Positions 1-10,800 of a DNA stretch of 17,991 nucleotides are shown here, piece by piece. Made by a program: the position numbers and the translations under genes. This DNA comes from Stramenopiles sp. TOSAG23-6 (Eukaryota > Sar): NCBI GenBank assembly GCA_900128565.1, contig LT636069.1, positions 1 to 17,991 on the forward strand, in the 5' to 3' direction. Each line of letters begins with the position of its first letter. The stretch's first letter is position 1. The notes under the pieces are model-generated. The model did no database searches. It saw only the letters and a program-made list of their open reading frames with translations, and was not told the DNA's origin.

Positions 1-56
1 AATTTTGTACCTAACAAATTTAAGTTTTTTTTTTGAAATATTTTTCCAAAATACAT
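1..56 (+). mobile_element. Introner-like element, copy 1 (5' part outside window)
   Basis: This is the 3' part of an intron in the Dus gene and the first of four copies of the same AT-rich repeat. It holds the CTAAC branch-point-like core (11-15), a run of ten T, and the shared 3' end CCAAAATAC (46-54) followed by AT. Read in the gene's sense it matches the copy at 17936-17991 base for base, apart from ten rather than twelve T. The exon is placed from 57 because the residues just after it (LLGG, then TTRQNR) fit the Dus family, whereas translation of the repeat (Phe-rich) does not. No AG sits at that boundary; the next AG is at 70-71, inside sequence that reads as Dus protein. Exact ends are inferred and could shift by 2 nt. 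Confidence 0.75.
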
Positions 57-754
57 TACTTGGTGGAATAGTCACTACGAGACAGAATCGTCTAGATGAA
101 CTCGTTCCTCTTCGGTACGAATATGTATATACACTAAAAGAAGATTTTCCTCATTTGGATATTGAACTTAATGGTGGTGTCAAAACTATGAATGATATAA
201 AAAAGCATATAAATAATGGAGTAGATGGTGTAATGATGGGTCGACTTGCACGTGATGATCCGTTCTTCTTTTCAAAAGTGGACTCTGATTTTTTTGGATT
301 AGAAGATAAATTTGCTAATGTAACACCATTAGAATCTCGGTATTTAGTTTTAGAAGAATACGCAAAATATGCATCTCAAGAACAATTAGAAAGAGGGAAA
401 TTTACGTCTCGTGAAATGCTTTTAAAACCTTTGAATCAACTTTTTGAAGGTTTACCGGTTGAAAAGAAAATATTTGCATCTTTTCTTCGAACTCCTGAAA
501 AAAATAAAAGACCAGAATTATTTGGCGATGAGATTCTAGCTGCTGTAGAAGCAATGAGAAATACAAAGTGTTCTTCCAGCTCTTCTACTATAGAAGCAAT
601 GAGAAATACACAGTTTTCTTCTACCTCTCCGACACCCCTACTGAGATATACACCAAAGAAAAAGGTACAGTGTTATCATTCAAAGAATTCAAATAATCCA
701 AATAATTCAAAGACAACTTATAAAAAATATCGAAAGAAATTCTATAGAAAATAG
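57..754 (+). CDS. tRNA-dihydrouridine synthase, DusA type (C-terminal part)
   Basis: This is the last exon of a DusA-type flavoenzyme, a family that reduces uridine to dihydrouridine in the D-loop of tRNA using FMN and NADPH. Visible family signatures are LLGG..TTRQNR followed by LVPLRYEYVY at the exon start, the FMN-phosphate-binding motifs NGGV (170-181) and GVMMGR (227-244), and the helical C-terminal segment with SREMLLKPLNQLFEGLP. The N-terminal half of the TIM barrel, including the catalytic cysteine region, lies upstream of the window beyond the introner-like intron. After the conserved domain comes a tail of about 70 residues that is Ser-rich and then Lys/Arg/Asn-rich and includes a 15-residue duplication; I know no function for it. 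The stop is TAG at 752-754. It converges on the ferredoxin gene with 25 bp between stops. DusA is best known from bacteria and is also found in plants and algae; assignment to DusA rather than eukaryotic Dus1-4 rests on the RQNR and GVMMGR context. Confidence 0.85.
548..637 (+). repeat. Tandem duplication of a 45 bp (15-codon) unit in the Dus tail
   Basis: Two adjacent 45 bp units (548-592 and 593-637) both begin GAAGCAATGAGAAATACA and encode EAMRNT followed by a Ser/Thr-rich stretch. The second copy has diverged mainly by C/T and single-base changes (KCSSSSSTI versus QFSSTSPTP). The first unit begins at the very end of the conserved Dus domain, so the duplication has lengthened the non-conserved tail while keeping frame. 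Confidence 0.9.
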
Positions 755-779
755 TTTAAAAAAAAAATTTAGTAAATTA
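755..779. other. 25 bp gap between convergent stops (Dus / ferredoxin)
   Basis: Only 25 bp, almost all A and T with a run of ten A, separate the TAG of the Dus gene from the TAA of the ferredoxin gene. No AATAAA is visible on either strand in the gap. The 3' untranslated regions of the two transcripts must therefore overlap each other or run into the neighbouring coding sequence. Confidence 0.8.
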
Positions 780-1484
780 TTAGTTATAAAAATTAGTATG
801 AAATTCTGGAATTGTTATATGAAACGAATTCACTTCTTCGTGATTCAAATCCTCTTTTCCTTGTGATATATAAGGCAGTACAAGTTGACATCCTAAACGA
901 GATGTCGGACAAACACCATCGGCCAAATCTAACATATCCAATTCTGCTTCTGATGGTGGAGACAAATGCTTGAAGGAATCTTCATCAACGATAACATGGC
1001 ATGTTGAACAAGCCATTAAACCACTACAAGCACATTCTAAAAAATTTGATAATTCTTCTCCATCTGAAGATTCTATGATATCAAATAAAGTATCACCTTC
1101 AAAAGCTTTCATACTGAAACTCGAACGCTCGTGTGGAACAGAAACATGAAGTGTCACTTGTTGTTTATTTTTATGCTTTTCTCTCCGCAAATTCATTTCA
1201 TGTTTTACAGAAGTGGACAAAGCTTGTAACCCACTTTTTCCCATAGCCTTAAGTGAAGCTACTGAAGCACCACCAGTTCCCGGTCGGTCAAAGACATCAA
1301 CCATTGCGGTCGCAACGTCCTCATCATAGTCACTTCCAAGTGCCAAGAGGTATTCTATCGCTTCACGACGTTTTCGATCTTTTGGGCTATCAGTTTTGTC
1401 ACTGATAAAGCGCAAACCTCGTTGGTACAAGTGTGGTAAATGCCAAGAATACGGTCGGATGGTGAGTCTATTCAATGCAATCAT
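780..1484 (-). CDS. FDX: Mitochondrial adrenodoxin-type [2Fe-2S] ferredoxin
   Basis: This 234-residue protein carries the vertebrate/yeast adrenodoxin (FDX/Yah1) domain in about residues 108-225. That family passes electrons from NADPH-ferredoxin reductase into mitochondrial Fe-S cluster assembly. The cluster ligands read as C153-x5-C159-x2-C162 and C199, in the family contexts ACSTCHVI and SRLGCQL. Two extra cysteines, C151 and C192, sit close to the ligands. The N-terminus (MIALNRLTIRPYSWHLPHLYQRGLRF) is rich in Arg and hydrophobic residues and almost free of acid, as expected for a mitochondrial presequence. Between it and the ferredoxin domain lie about 75 unusual residues (about 32-107) containing DVFDRPGTGGASVASLKAMG, which I do not recognise. 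The ATG at 1484-1482 is the first in frame that provides the presequence. No intron is needed. It is divergent from HYDIN across 383 bp. Confidence 0.93.
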   Translation of the reverse strand: MIALNRLTIRPYSWHLPHLYQRGLRFISDKTDSPKDRKRREAIEYLLALGSDYDEDVATAMVDVFDRPGTGGASVASLKAMGKSGLQALSTSVKHEMNLRREKHKNKQQVTLHVSVPHERSSFSMKAFEGDTLFDIIESSDGEELSNFLECACSGLMACSTCHVIVDEDSFKHLSPPSEAELDMLDLADGVCPTSRLGCQLVLPYISQGKEDLNHEEVNSFHITIPEFHTNFYN

Positions 1485-1867
1485 TACAGTGACATGTTTA
1501 CTGTGATATCAAGATCAATGATCATCTCTCTTCAACAAATCTTAGAAATCTCTAGAAATTTATCACATTGCCGATTTCAGAGAGTTTTGACCTGCTCCCA
1601 TGGCACAAACATGTTTCTCCTTCAGGGTGAAAAAAAAAAAAATGTGAAGCGCGTTACTTTTGAGAACGTTACATCTGAAAAGAATCTAAACTCCATCATC
1701 TTGTAGTCTCAGCGCTTACGATTCAACTTTAAGTTTTGTAATTGTCTCAATTTCATTTTTGTGATTGTATAGAGTTACTGATTTAAACGTGTTGAGTATA
1801 GCAAGTAACCATACGGTACCGAATAATAGTTTACATAGTACGAAATAAGGGTCGCCTTGTGTAAAAG
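1485..1867. promoter_or_regulatory. Divergent promoter region between ferredoxin and HYDIN
   Basis: These 383 bp separate the start codons of two genes read in opposite directions, so both promoters and 5' leaders must lie here. A run of thirteen A (1630-1642) could exclude nucleosomes. I see no clear TATA box, tRNA or other RNA gene. A plus-strand open frame at 1440-1706 enters the region but has no protein-like composition. The last 130 bp before HYDIN hold an imperfect inverted repeat GTAACC-N4-GGTACC (1805-1820), discussed among the rejected items. Confidence 0.6.
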
Positions 1868-4800
1868 ATGTCTTTTTCCCACCGTCCATCCCACCGTTCT
1901 AACCAAGTATCTGATAGAAAACTACGTACGTCTGGGTTAAAGGAAATGATGGAAGGACTACGGCCCACTAATCATGTCCCGGAAATTGTGGAATTCCTTC
2001 ATATTGGTGATTATTCTGATTCGAAAAAGTCGTCAGTTCTTATTAATAAGCCACTTTTTCGCCCTGAGCCATCTCAGATTGTATTTGAGCAGTACGAGCC
2101 ATTTCAAACATATCAAAGTATTTTATACATGAGAAACAACGATAATGTCCCAAGAAGAATAAAGATATCGTTTCCAGATTCACCATTCTTTCAGGTATCA
2201 GCACCGCGTCCAGCTCAAAAGGGACAAAAACTTGACAAAGGTGGAAAAGTCGCAGCAGGAATGGAACTTTGCTTTACAATAACTTTCAAACCTCAGTCAA
2301 AGGTAGCATATACTTATGATCTAATATGTGTCACGGAGAGAGAAAAATTTATAGTTCCAATCATTTGCGTAGGAACTCGTCCTTGTCTTGATTTTCCTGA
2401 TGAGTTTCGCTTTGATATTGGTCCTGTAAAGTTTGCTCAAACAAAATCTTTTGTCGCACGAAATGTTGGTCAATTAGCGGACCGTTTTAAACTTCAAACT
2501 TCACCTCCATTTTCTGTGCATTGTGACAGCACACACGTTAATGTAGGTGAAAGTGTACAAGTGAGTGTTACATTTACACCCCCAGACGCATCGGACTACG
2601 AAGAAGAATTGATGATTACCTATGAAAGTAATCCTGACGTTAAGATCTATATGAAACTAGTAGGAGGCGCAAATAGCGTCGACGTGAGTGTTGACAAAAA
2701 TGTCGTGGATTTAGGATCTCAGTATATTTCTTTACAAGCGCATAGTACACTTCGCATTCAGAATAGAACAGATGTACCAGTAAAATTTGAATGGAAATCA
2801 TTTGGTAATCATCGCGATGAAGTTGAAGAACGTCGTCGATTAGAAGCAGAGATCAGTGCAATGGAAGATATCGAATATCAAGCTTTAAATAATCGAGTAT
2901 TTGATGCGGATGATGACAGTGATGCTTTGAGTGATGATGAAGGTGTGCCTATTGCAAAGCGTCGTGAAATCTCAGCATTAACACGGAAATACAAAAACTT
3001 GAGAAAGCAATTGGCTGATGATCCCTTGCTCTTTGCCAACGATAACTTCTCCATCGAGCCCATGACTTCGGAAATATGGGCAAACTCAGATTTAGAAGTC
3101 ACTATAAATTTTCTGCCTTCAAATGCAGCATCATATCAAACTGTGGCATTTCTAGATATAACGGGTAGAGATAATCGTTTGCCTGTAAAATTGTGTGGTG
3201 TTGGTATTGGACCCAAAGCAGCTTTCTCATTTGATGTTTTGGATGTCGGTGATATTTTTCTAGGATCAGTACATAATTATCAATTGGAGCTCATAAATCG
3301 GGGAGACATTGCTGCATCATGGTCCCTACAAGTCCCAGATTCTCCTTTTGATCAAAACTTTTCGTTTGAACCAAAACGTGGCGAATTAGCTACAGGAGAA
3401 ACCGCAGAAATTAACGTGACTTTTAGTTCGAATATCTTGGGTGAGTTTTCTGAACACTATATCTTTGCTCTCCAAGGCTCACAGCAAACGCTTTCGGTAC
3501 ACTTCAAAGGTCATGTCGTTGGTCCAACGTTTCATTTTGATACAGATTCTATCAAATTTGGTCGTATAAGTTATGAATTCTTAAATTCGAAAGTATTATC
3601 ATTATTCAATACTTCTGAAATTCCAATGACATTTAATCTAAGGGTGCCTCAGGATGGAAAAAATCTTGATAAAGAATTTGATATTCTACCAAGCTCAGGT
3701 ACAATACAGCCAGGCGACCGTAAAAAGATACAAATCGATTTTATATCAAATACTGTCAAAGTTTATAATTATTTCCTTACAGTTGATGTCGAGGGTGTTG
3801 GAGATGCTCTCCTATCTTTGCCGATAACAGCTTCATGTGGAGTTCCAAATGTTATTCTTGAAAAGGAAGAAATTCCCTATGGGACTTCTTATCTGCGATA
3901 TAAATACGAAAAGTCAATCACGTTGACAAATAAGTCAAAAGATCTCAGAGCGAGGTATGAAGTATTGCCACAAGATAAACACTCAGTTGCTATTGCGAAA
4001 TACTTTGCAATGCATAATAAAGGAGTGATAGAAGCTGGTGAAACACTTGAAGTTCCACTTTATTTGGTATGCCAAAAACTTGGCAAGATAAAAATGCCAA
4101 TTTATATTCGAATTTCTGGTTCGGAAAATCCTCCTCTTGTTCCAATGGTATTTGCTCTTGGTGTTGGTCCAATTATTACTTCGAACATTTCAGAAATGAA
4201 GTGGGGAAATGTACCATGCTTGAAAGATGCAGAAAAGACACTGGTGCTAAGAAACACGTGTCCAATTGTTGCCCCATTTCAAGCTTACATTGAAAATGCA
4301 CGGTCTAAATTTCGGGTAAATGTAGGCAAAGGTCAATTGCAGCCCGGGCAAAACGTGAAACTTACTGTTACCGCATTACTCGACGATATTGTGAATACAA
4401 GTGATGAGCTTATTATTGCGGTTTCAGAGGGAGATGCATTAACTATACCACTTTTAGCAAGAGGTGTAGGTACAACAATGCACTGTGATGAAGCTCTTGA
4501 AGTAGTTGACTTTAGTCATCAATTTACAAACAATGAATGTAAGCGAAGATTTCTTCTTGAAAATAAAGGCCGGCGTCCACAAATGTTAACATGGGTTAAT
4601 TTAACACATAAAGAACGTATTGTTGAAATGAGGCGGATACAAGCTGAAAATAAACGATCCGATGGAAAAGGCAAGAAGAAATCGAAAACAAACAAAAAGC
4701 AAATTGATATAAACTCTATTGTGCCCTGTTTTACAATATCTCCAGATCAAATTGAATTGAAACCTCGAACAGCTTGTTATTTTACGTTTATTGGTAAGAG

Positions 4801-7800
4801 TTTAGAAGCTGGTCCCGTAGAGGAAATGCTAAGACTAGAATCTAAAGTTGGTAAAGATCAAACAATTCACAAAGTGTTTAACACTTGTTTTAAGGCAAAT
4901 TTTATTGACCCTCTATTGGAAATGGTAGAAAACCTAGACTTTAGTTACACTTTCTCTCCCAGTGTTCCGTTAAGTACACAAAGTAAGGCTATTACACTCA
5001 AAAATGTTTCTTCACTGGAACTAAAGTTTGTACTGAGAACACAACCTCCTTTCAAAGTTGATGTCTATGAAGTAGAACTAGAACCTGGAAGTAGCACCAC
5101 TGTGAATGTCGAATTTAATCCAGGATATAAAAGTGATCGTTTAAGCCGAAAAGTTGAAGGTAAAATCACTGTTGTTTATAGAGACCACCCTCAAAAAGAT
5201 AGCATTGCTGTTAATGGAGAGATCAACTTCCCCAATCTTGATTTTGACTTTTCTCAGATTAATTTTGGGTGCATTTTAAATGATACCACCAAATCAATGA
5301 CGATGACAATCTCGAATAATTCAAAAATTGATACAACTTATTCATGGGCATTTTTTGAAAATGAATCTGACTGTCGTGCAGTATCAACATCAAGAAAACC
5401 ATATATTCCGATAAATCAGGTTTTTGATATTCTCCCTATAAGATCCTTTTTAAAACCTGGGCAAAGTGAAAAGATTGAATTCGTCATGTATGGGCACACA
5501 AATCGGTCATTCAAAGGCAAATGTGTCTGTGAAGTTGAAGGTGGTCCAGATTATGATATGGATCTCATCGGTGAAGCATCGAGTGTTAGTTATAAAGTTG
5601 ATAAACTTGAACTTGATTTCGGTGATTTACTTCATAACAGAGCTGAGGAATTGGAATTCAATATAAGTAATACTGGGAAAGTTCCATTCAGTTTTCGCGT
5701 TTCGACAGATTTGATCAGTAGACCTGGTATCGTGGAGGTTATTCCAACTTCAGGTCGAATATTTGGGAAAGATAAAGCAAAGGTTGTAGTTCGATTCTGT
5801 CCCGTGCTACCAGAGACCATTGACGAAAAACTTGTACTAGAGGTCGCTCACTTTGAACCAGTTGAGATTCCTGTGCGTGGTATCGGTGTGTATTCTTCAG
5901 TGTCATTATCGCTTCCACAGACGATTACAGAAGAATGGACAGATTTAATGGAGAGTGCGCGTGAATATCTTTTAGCTGCAGAAGAATCCCTTTCAGAAAA
6001 TAGTGAAAACTTATCAGAAACGAAGAGATACAAAAATGAGAATGTGGACACTAAAGTACCGATTGTATCTACAAAACCAGAAGAGGAAAGCACAGACCAA
6101 AAGAATGGCGACGGGCCAACTGATGAAACTACGAAACCAGAAGATACTGTAGTAGCGGAAACATCTGAAGCGACGGAAATAGATACAAAAAACAAAACTG
6201 AGACTGACGAAATTCAACTAGATACAAAAGAAACTGAAATAGTTGAATCAAATGAGGGGGGCGTAAAAAAAGATAACAAGGGAAATACAACTGATAATTT
6301 AGACACAGATGTTGCAAAGAGTGATGATGCCAAGACAGATAATGAAAAGACCGAAAAATCTAATGAAAATGCTGAGAAAAATGCAGATGCTGATGCGATT
6401 CCCGTCGACACACCCATGCCTTTGTCTGAAAAAAAAATGCAAAAGAATGAAAAGATAAAACCACCACAAGCATTAATGCTAGTCGATGTTGAAAGAGAAG
6501 CAAGAAGAATTCAATATTTGCAACATTTACAAGATCAGCTGGAAAAGAATTTTTCATCAATCATGACCAAGCAACAAAATGAGTCAGTAGCTAATCAATT
6601 ATTTGAGGATAAAAAAGACGACGACGATGATCAGCTGAGTGTCGTTGTCCCTCCAACACCTCCTTCTGTGGCCCCAGCATCGGTTTTAGGTATGGGTTTA
6701 ATCGCGAGTAACGTCGAGCCATATGTTATTGCAGAGCATTATGCTGATTTTGGTAATGTTATCACTGGATCTTCAAGAAAAAAGACATTTCGTATCACTA
6801 ACAGAGGAAAGGTTCCCGTGTCGTTTTGTATCAACAACCGAAAAGGTTCTTGTGGTTTTACTGTTGAGCCTGAAAAAGTTAATAGATTACCCGAAGGAAT
6901 GTCTGTTGATTTTACTATCAAATTTAAAGCGCGTAAAAAACTGGGACCTGTGGAAATTGAAGTACCAATTGAAGTAAAGGGGGGACCTTCTGTAATGCTT
7001 TCTCTTAGAGCTATCGTGACCATTCCTGATTTAGTTATTCGCCCAAACGTTATCGACTTTAGGAAAGTCCTTGTTGGGCATTGCAAAGAAATTTATGTCA
7101 CATTATTTAACCCAGCACCAGTTCCAACAGAGTGGGTACTTAAAATACCTACATCGGGCCCGATGACCAAAGCTAGCTCTCGTTTCAAACTTATACCTGC
7201 ATCGGGGACATTAGCACCAGGGCAAAAAGAGCAAGTAATGATAGTTTTCACTCCATCTTCAGAACAAACGTACTTATACAAGATGAGTTTTCAGTTAAAT
7301 TCGAACAAAAAAAGGAAAACATTGACGTGTAAGGGTATTGGGAAAGAGTTTAAATTTAAATTTTTCCCACGAATGCTAAAAATGGAGCCAATGAAACCAT
7401 TTGAGCCTCCCCGAGACACAATAGTCACTGCTCGTAATGATTGTGATTATCCTGTTGAGTTTTATTCTCTTGATTTTGACACACAATATAAAGATGAAGA
7501 AAATATGTTGATCTCGAAGGGAGAATTTGACGAACATGGCACATTATTTATTGAACCAAGACAACCCGGGAAGCAATTAGAACTCGAAAATGTGATAAAT
7601 ATTTATGATGATGCCGATGATACTGAAAGTAAATTACCAAGTAAACCTTTTGATAGATCGTCTGCAGCAAATATTTTGATTGTAGGTGCCCCTTGTAGTG
7701 GGAAAACTTCTTTGGCTAAGCATCTTTCAGAAAAACACGGATTGACATATATGTCACTTTCTAACTTACTTGAGACTGCACGAAATACCCAGACATCATC

Positions 7801-10800
7801 ATGGCAATTTATAAAAGCTGCTCTTGATGCTGCCGAGATTCTAGCAGTTGGAGAATCATCTTCCAATGCATTCGAAATTTCCACAGAGCTTATTTCTCAA
7901 CTTTTGTGGGAATTTCTATCAACTAAAGAATTTAGAAAATCACAGGGTATTGTAATTGATGGTTTATTATTCACCCTTTCATCTAGCCAGGAAGGATCAG
8001 AATACCCCAACTTACGCACTGCAGCTGGGATTCCAGTGGAGGAAGATTTACCCCTTGCATCAAAAGTGTCATTAGCATCATCATTGGTCACATTATTTGG
8101 TCCGTCTGAATACGGGGGACTTTCTACAGTAGCTTGCCAGGCAACCAATGAGGTTCTCGAAGCCCGCTTAGAAGAAATTCTTTTAAAGATTAGTGGAACA
8201 TCTGTTGATAACAATATAGAACCAACAGAGGATGGAGCAAATGTAGAAATAAATGCAGAGGTAAAGGTAGAACATAGTGATGTTAGTCCTAACGAGCCTT
8301 CGCCAGAACAAATCGCATTAAAAGCTAGAGTCGACCGTGTTAAAACATCAGGTGCTCTTGCGTTGTACGAAAAAGATAGAACAACAATTGAGTCTCTTTT
8401 AGGTAGTTCCAAGGAAAATGTAGCAGACGGTGGGACTGAAAGTAATGCCAATAGCAACTCAAATACATCTAATACCTTAAATTTTATACACATTGACATT
8501 AATCAATCGCAAGAGGAATGCGCGACAAATACAAGCGAGCAGCTTGGTTTAAAAGACGCACCAGAGGATGATGGGTTTGATCCTGTTCCATTTCCACGTG
8601 ACTTACAAATTATTCAAAAACCATCTGGGCGATTGAAAAGACCTCATGTGAAGAACTTTTGTGTAATGCCTTTTCCTGAAGGAGACCTTGGTGATATTGT
8701 TGGAGAATATGGAACGATTGGATCATCCTGGAAGATAAATGGGGATGGTAATTGTCAAGGTCCAGGTGGAGAATTTAAATTTGAACGGAAAAGCAAAACA
8801 CTTCTTGAAGATTCTGCTAAAGGAAAAAAAATAGAGATACAATGGGGAACACTTCAGGCGACGGCTATTGTAGATACTTCAGACGACAAAATATATCCAT
8901 TGATCATTGAAAACGACAATTCAAAAACGCAGACAACAGATAATACGGAAAATGGAGATACACCAAAGGATGCTGAAGCTGATGACGAAAATGAAAATGA
9001 AACAGACGAAAAGTCTACTGAACTGCTCATAAAAAATAATAATCCTACACGGTGGGTGATTCCACCAAATTCTGAGTTAAAGCTGCAAATCCGATTTGGC
9101 GCAGGCCGAACAGGAAAGTATGATACGACCCTGGGATTTGAAATTGTTGGTGGTCAAAAACAATATAATTTACCAGTGCGCGGAACTTGTCAAATTCCAA
9201 GCATCAATTCTGATCCTCGTAATGTTTTTATGAATAGAATAAAGTCGGCCCCCCCTGAAAGAGTATCTCGCAAATTTGTGATTTCGAGAAATTGTTATGA
9301 ATTTGGACCTTTGCTTGCAGGAAAGGATATCGAGGCTTGTATTGTGAAAGGTGCAGCTGAGTCGGGAAGCGGGAAACGTCCTGGTCGTAATGCTGAGTTC
9401 TTTCGAGTATCTAATAATTCAATGTTTTCGGCAAAAGTAGTTTTTGCTTTTTCCGGAACGACTTCACACCACCACCACCACGGTAAAGAACACCATCATC
9501 ACAAAGATCAGCATCATGAAAATAAAGAGAATGGCGAAGAAGAAGATGTGTCATGTCCTTTTGTCGTTGATCCCAAAGAACTTGAGCTTCCTGTTGGGGA
9601 GACAAAAGATATTGTAGTTTGGGCGTTTCCTCAGAAATGTCATACTTATAAGGATACACTAATATGTTGCGTTGATGATAATCATACTCCTGTCACATTC
9701 GATGTGTCATGTATTGGTACTAGTCCAGATATAGCTCTAGATGGAGATTGGTGGAAACCGACAAAACAAAAAGAGGAAATAGAAACAGGCTCGGCTGAAG
9801 GTGAATTAGCTGAGGGTGAAGAACCCAATAAAGTTGAAGTTGAAGTTGAAACTGAAGACCCAGCAGTAAAAGCAGCACGAGAAGCTAGGGAAGAGGCTTT
9901 GTTGAAAGGTCCCCCATTGTTAGACTTTGATAGACTTCTTTTAGATCGGCGAGAATTTAGAAAATTCGTGGTAAAAAATGTTTGTACTATTTCAGTAGCT
10001 TGGAAATTAGATTTGCGTGCATTCGAGGAACACCCTGAATTCGAAATAACACCAACGTCGGGGATTTTGCGCCCACGAGATTCGACGATTGTTTCCGTCA
10101 GTTTTTCTGCAATAGAAGAAAAGTTTATCGATGACCCACTTAACATTAAAGTGATTTATTCTGATAATGAAGGTGGACTTAATATCGAAAATGAGGAAAA
10201 TTCTGAAAATACCCGTGTGAAGGAAACTGATGTTGCAGTTCGCGCTGAAGCTTATAAAATTTCTACTAACTTCAAACTTGAAGATGAAGAAGGAAATGCA
10301 TTGCAAACGCTGGATTTCGGTGCCAATTGTGTTGGGGTGCCAAAGCAAAAGTCATTCAAATTAGGAAATGATGGTAAGTATGATGTGAAATTTCAATTTA
10401 AGTTTAGAAGAAATTCTACAAAGTCTGTATTTTCTATTGATCCAATGAGTATTGTTGTAAAACCTGGTACAGATGAAGATATTAATGTCACGTTCCTTTC
10501 AAAAAGAGAAGTCCGATTCTTTGATTGTAAAGATATTTTATGCAAAGTCATTGAAGTGAAAACAGAGGAAATTGTTGAGGACTTTGATATTGCTGTGAGT
10601 GCTCAGTCTGTGTTTTCGAAATTCCGCCTCCAACCTATGCGTGGTATTAACTTTGGTGCTCTAAAATTTGGAAATTCTAGTTCAAGGAAGTTTGAATTGC
10701 GAAATGACGGCGTCTTTCCGTTTCGTTACAAAGTAATTCAATGGGAAAATAAAGTCCCGGAAGTGAATGAAAATTTCCCAAATGAAAACAAAAAAGATGA

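Noticed and set aside
70-71. Canonical acceptor AG in the Dus exon (GGAATAG)
   Set aside because: Using it would remove LLGGIV, which matches the Dus family just before the TTRQNR stretch, and the repeat ends at 54-56.
1440-1706. Plus-strand open frame of 88 codons overlapping the 5' end of the ferredoxin gene and the divergent promoter
   Set aside because: It is antisense to the ferredoxin presequence, has a poly-Lys run from the A13 tract, and shows no domain or family pattern.
1805-1820. RFX X-box-like inverted repeat GTAACC-N4-GGTACC upstream of HYDIN
   Set aside because: X-boxes drive many ciliary genes in animals, but the spacer and second half-site do not fit the usual consensus well, RFX control is not general in protists, and one weak match in 383 bp is expected by chance.
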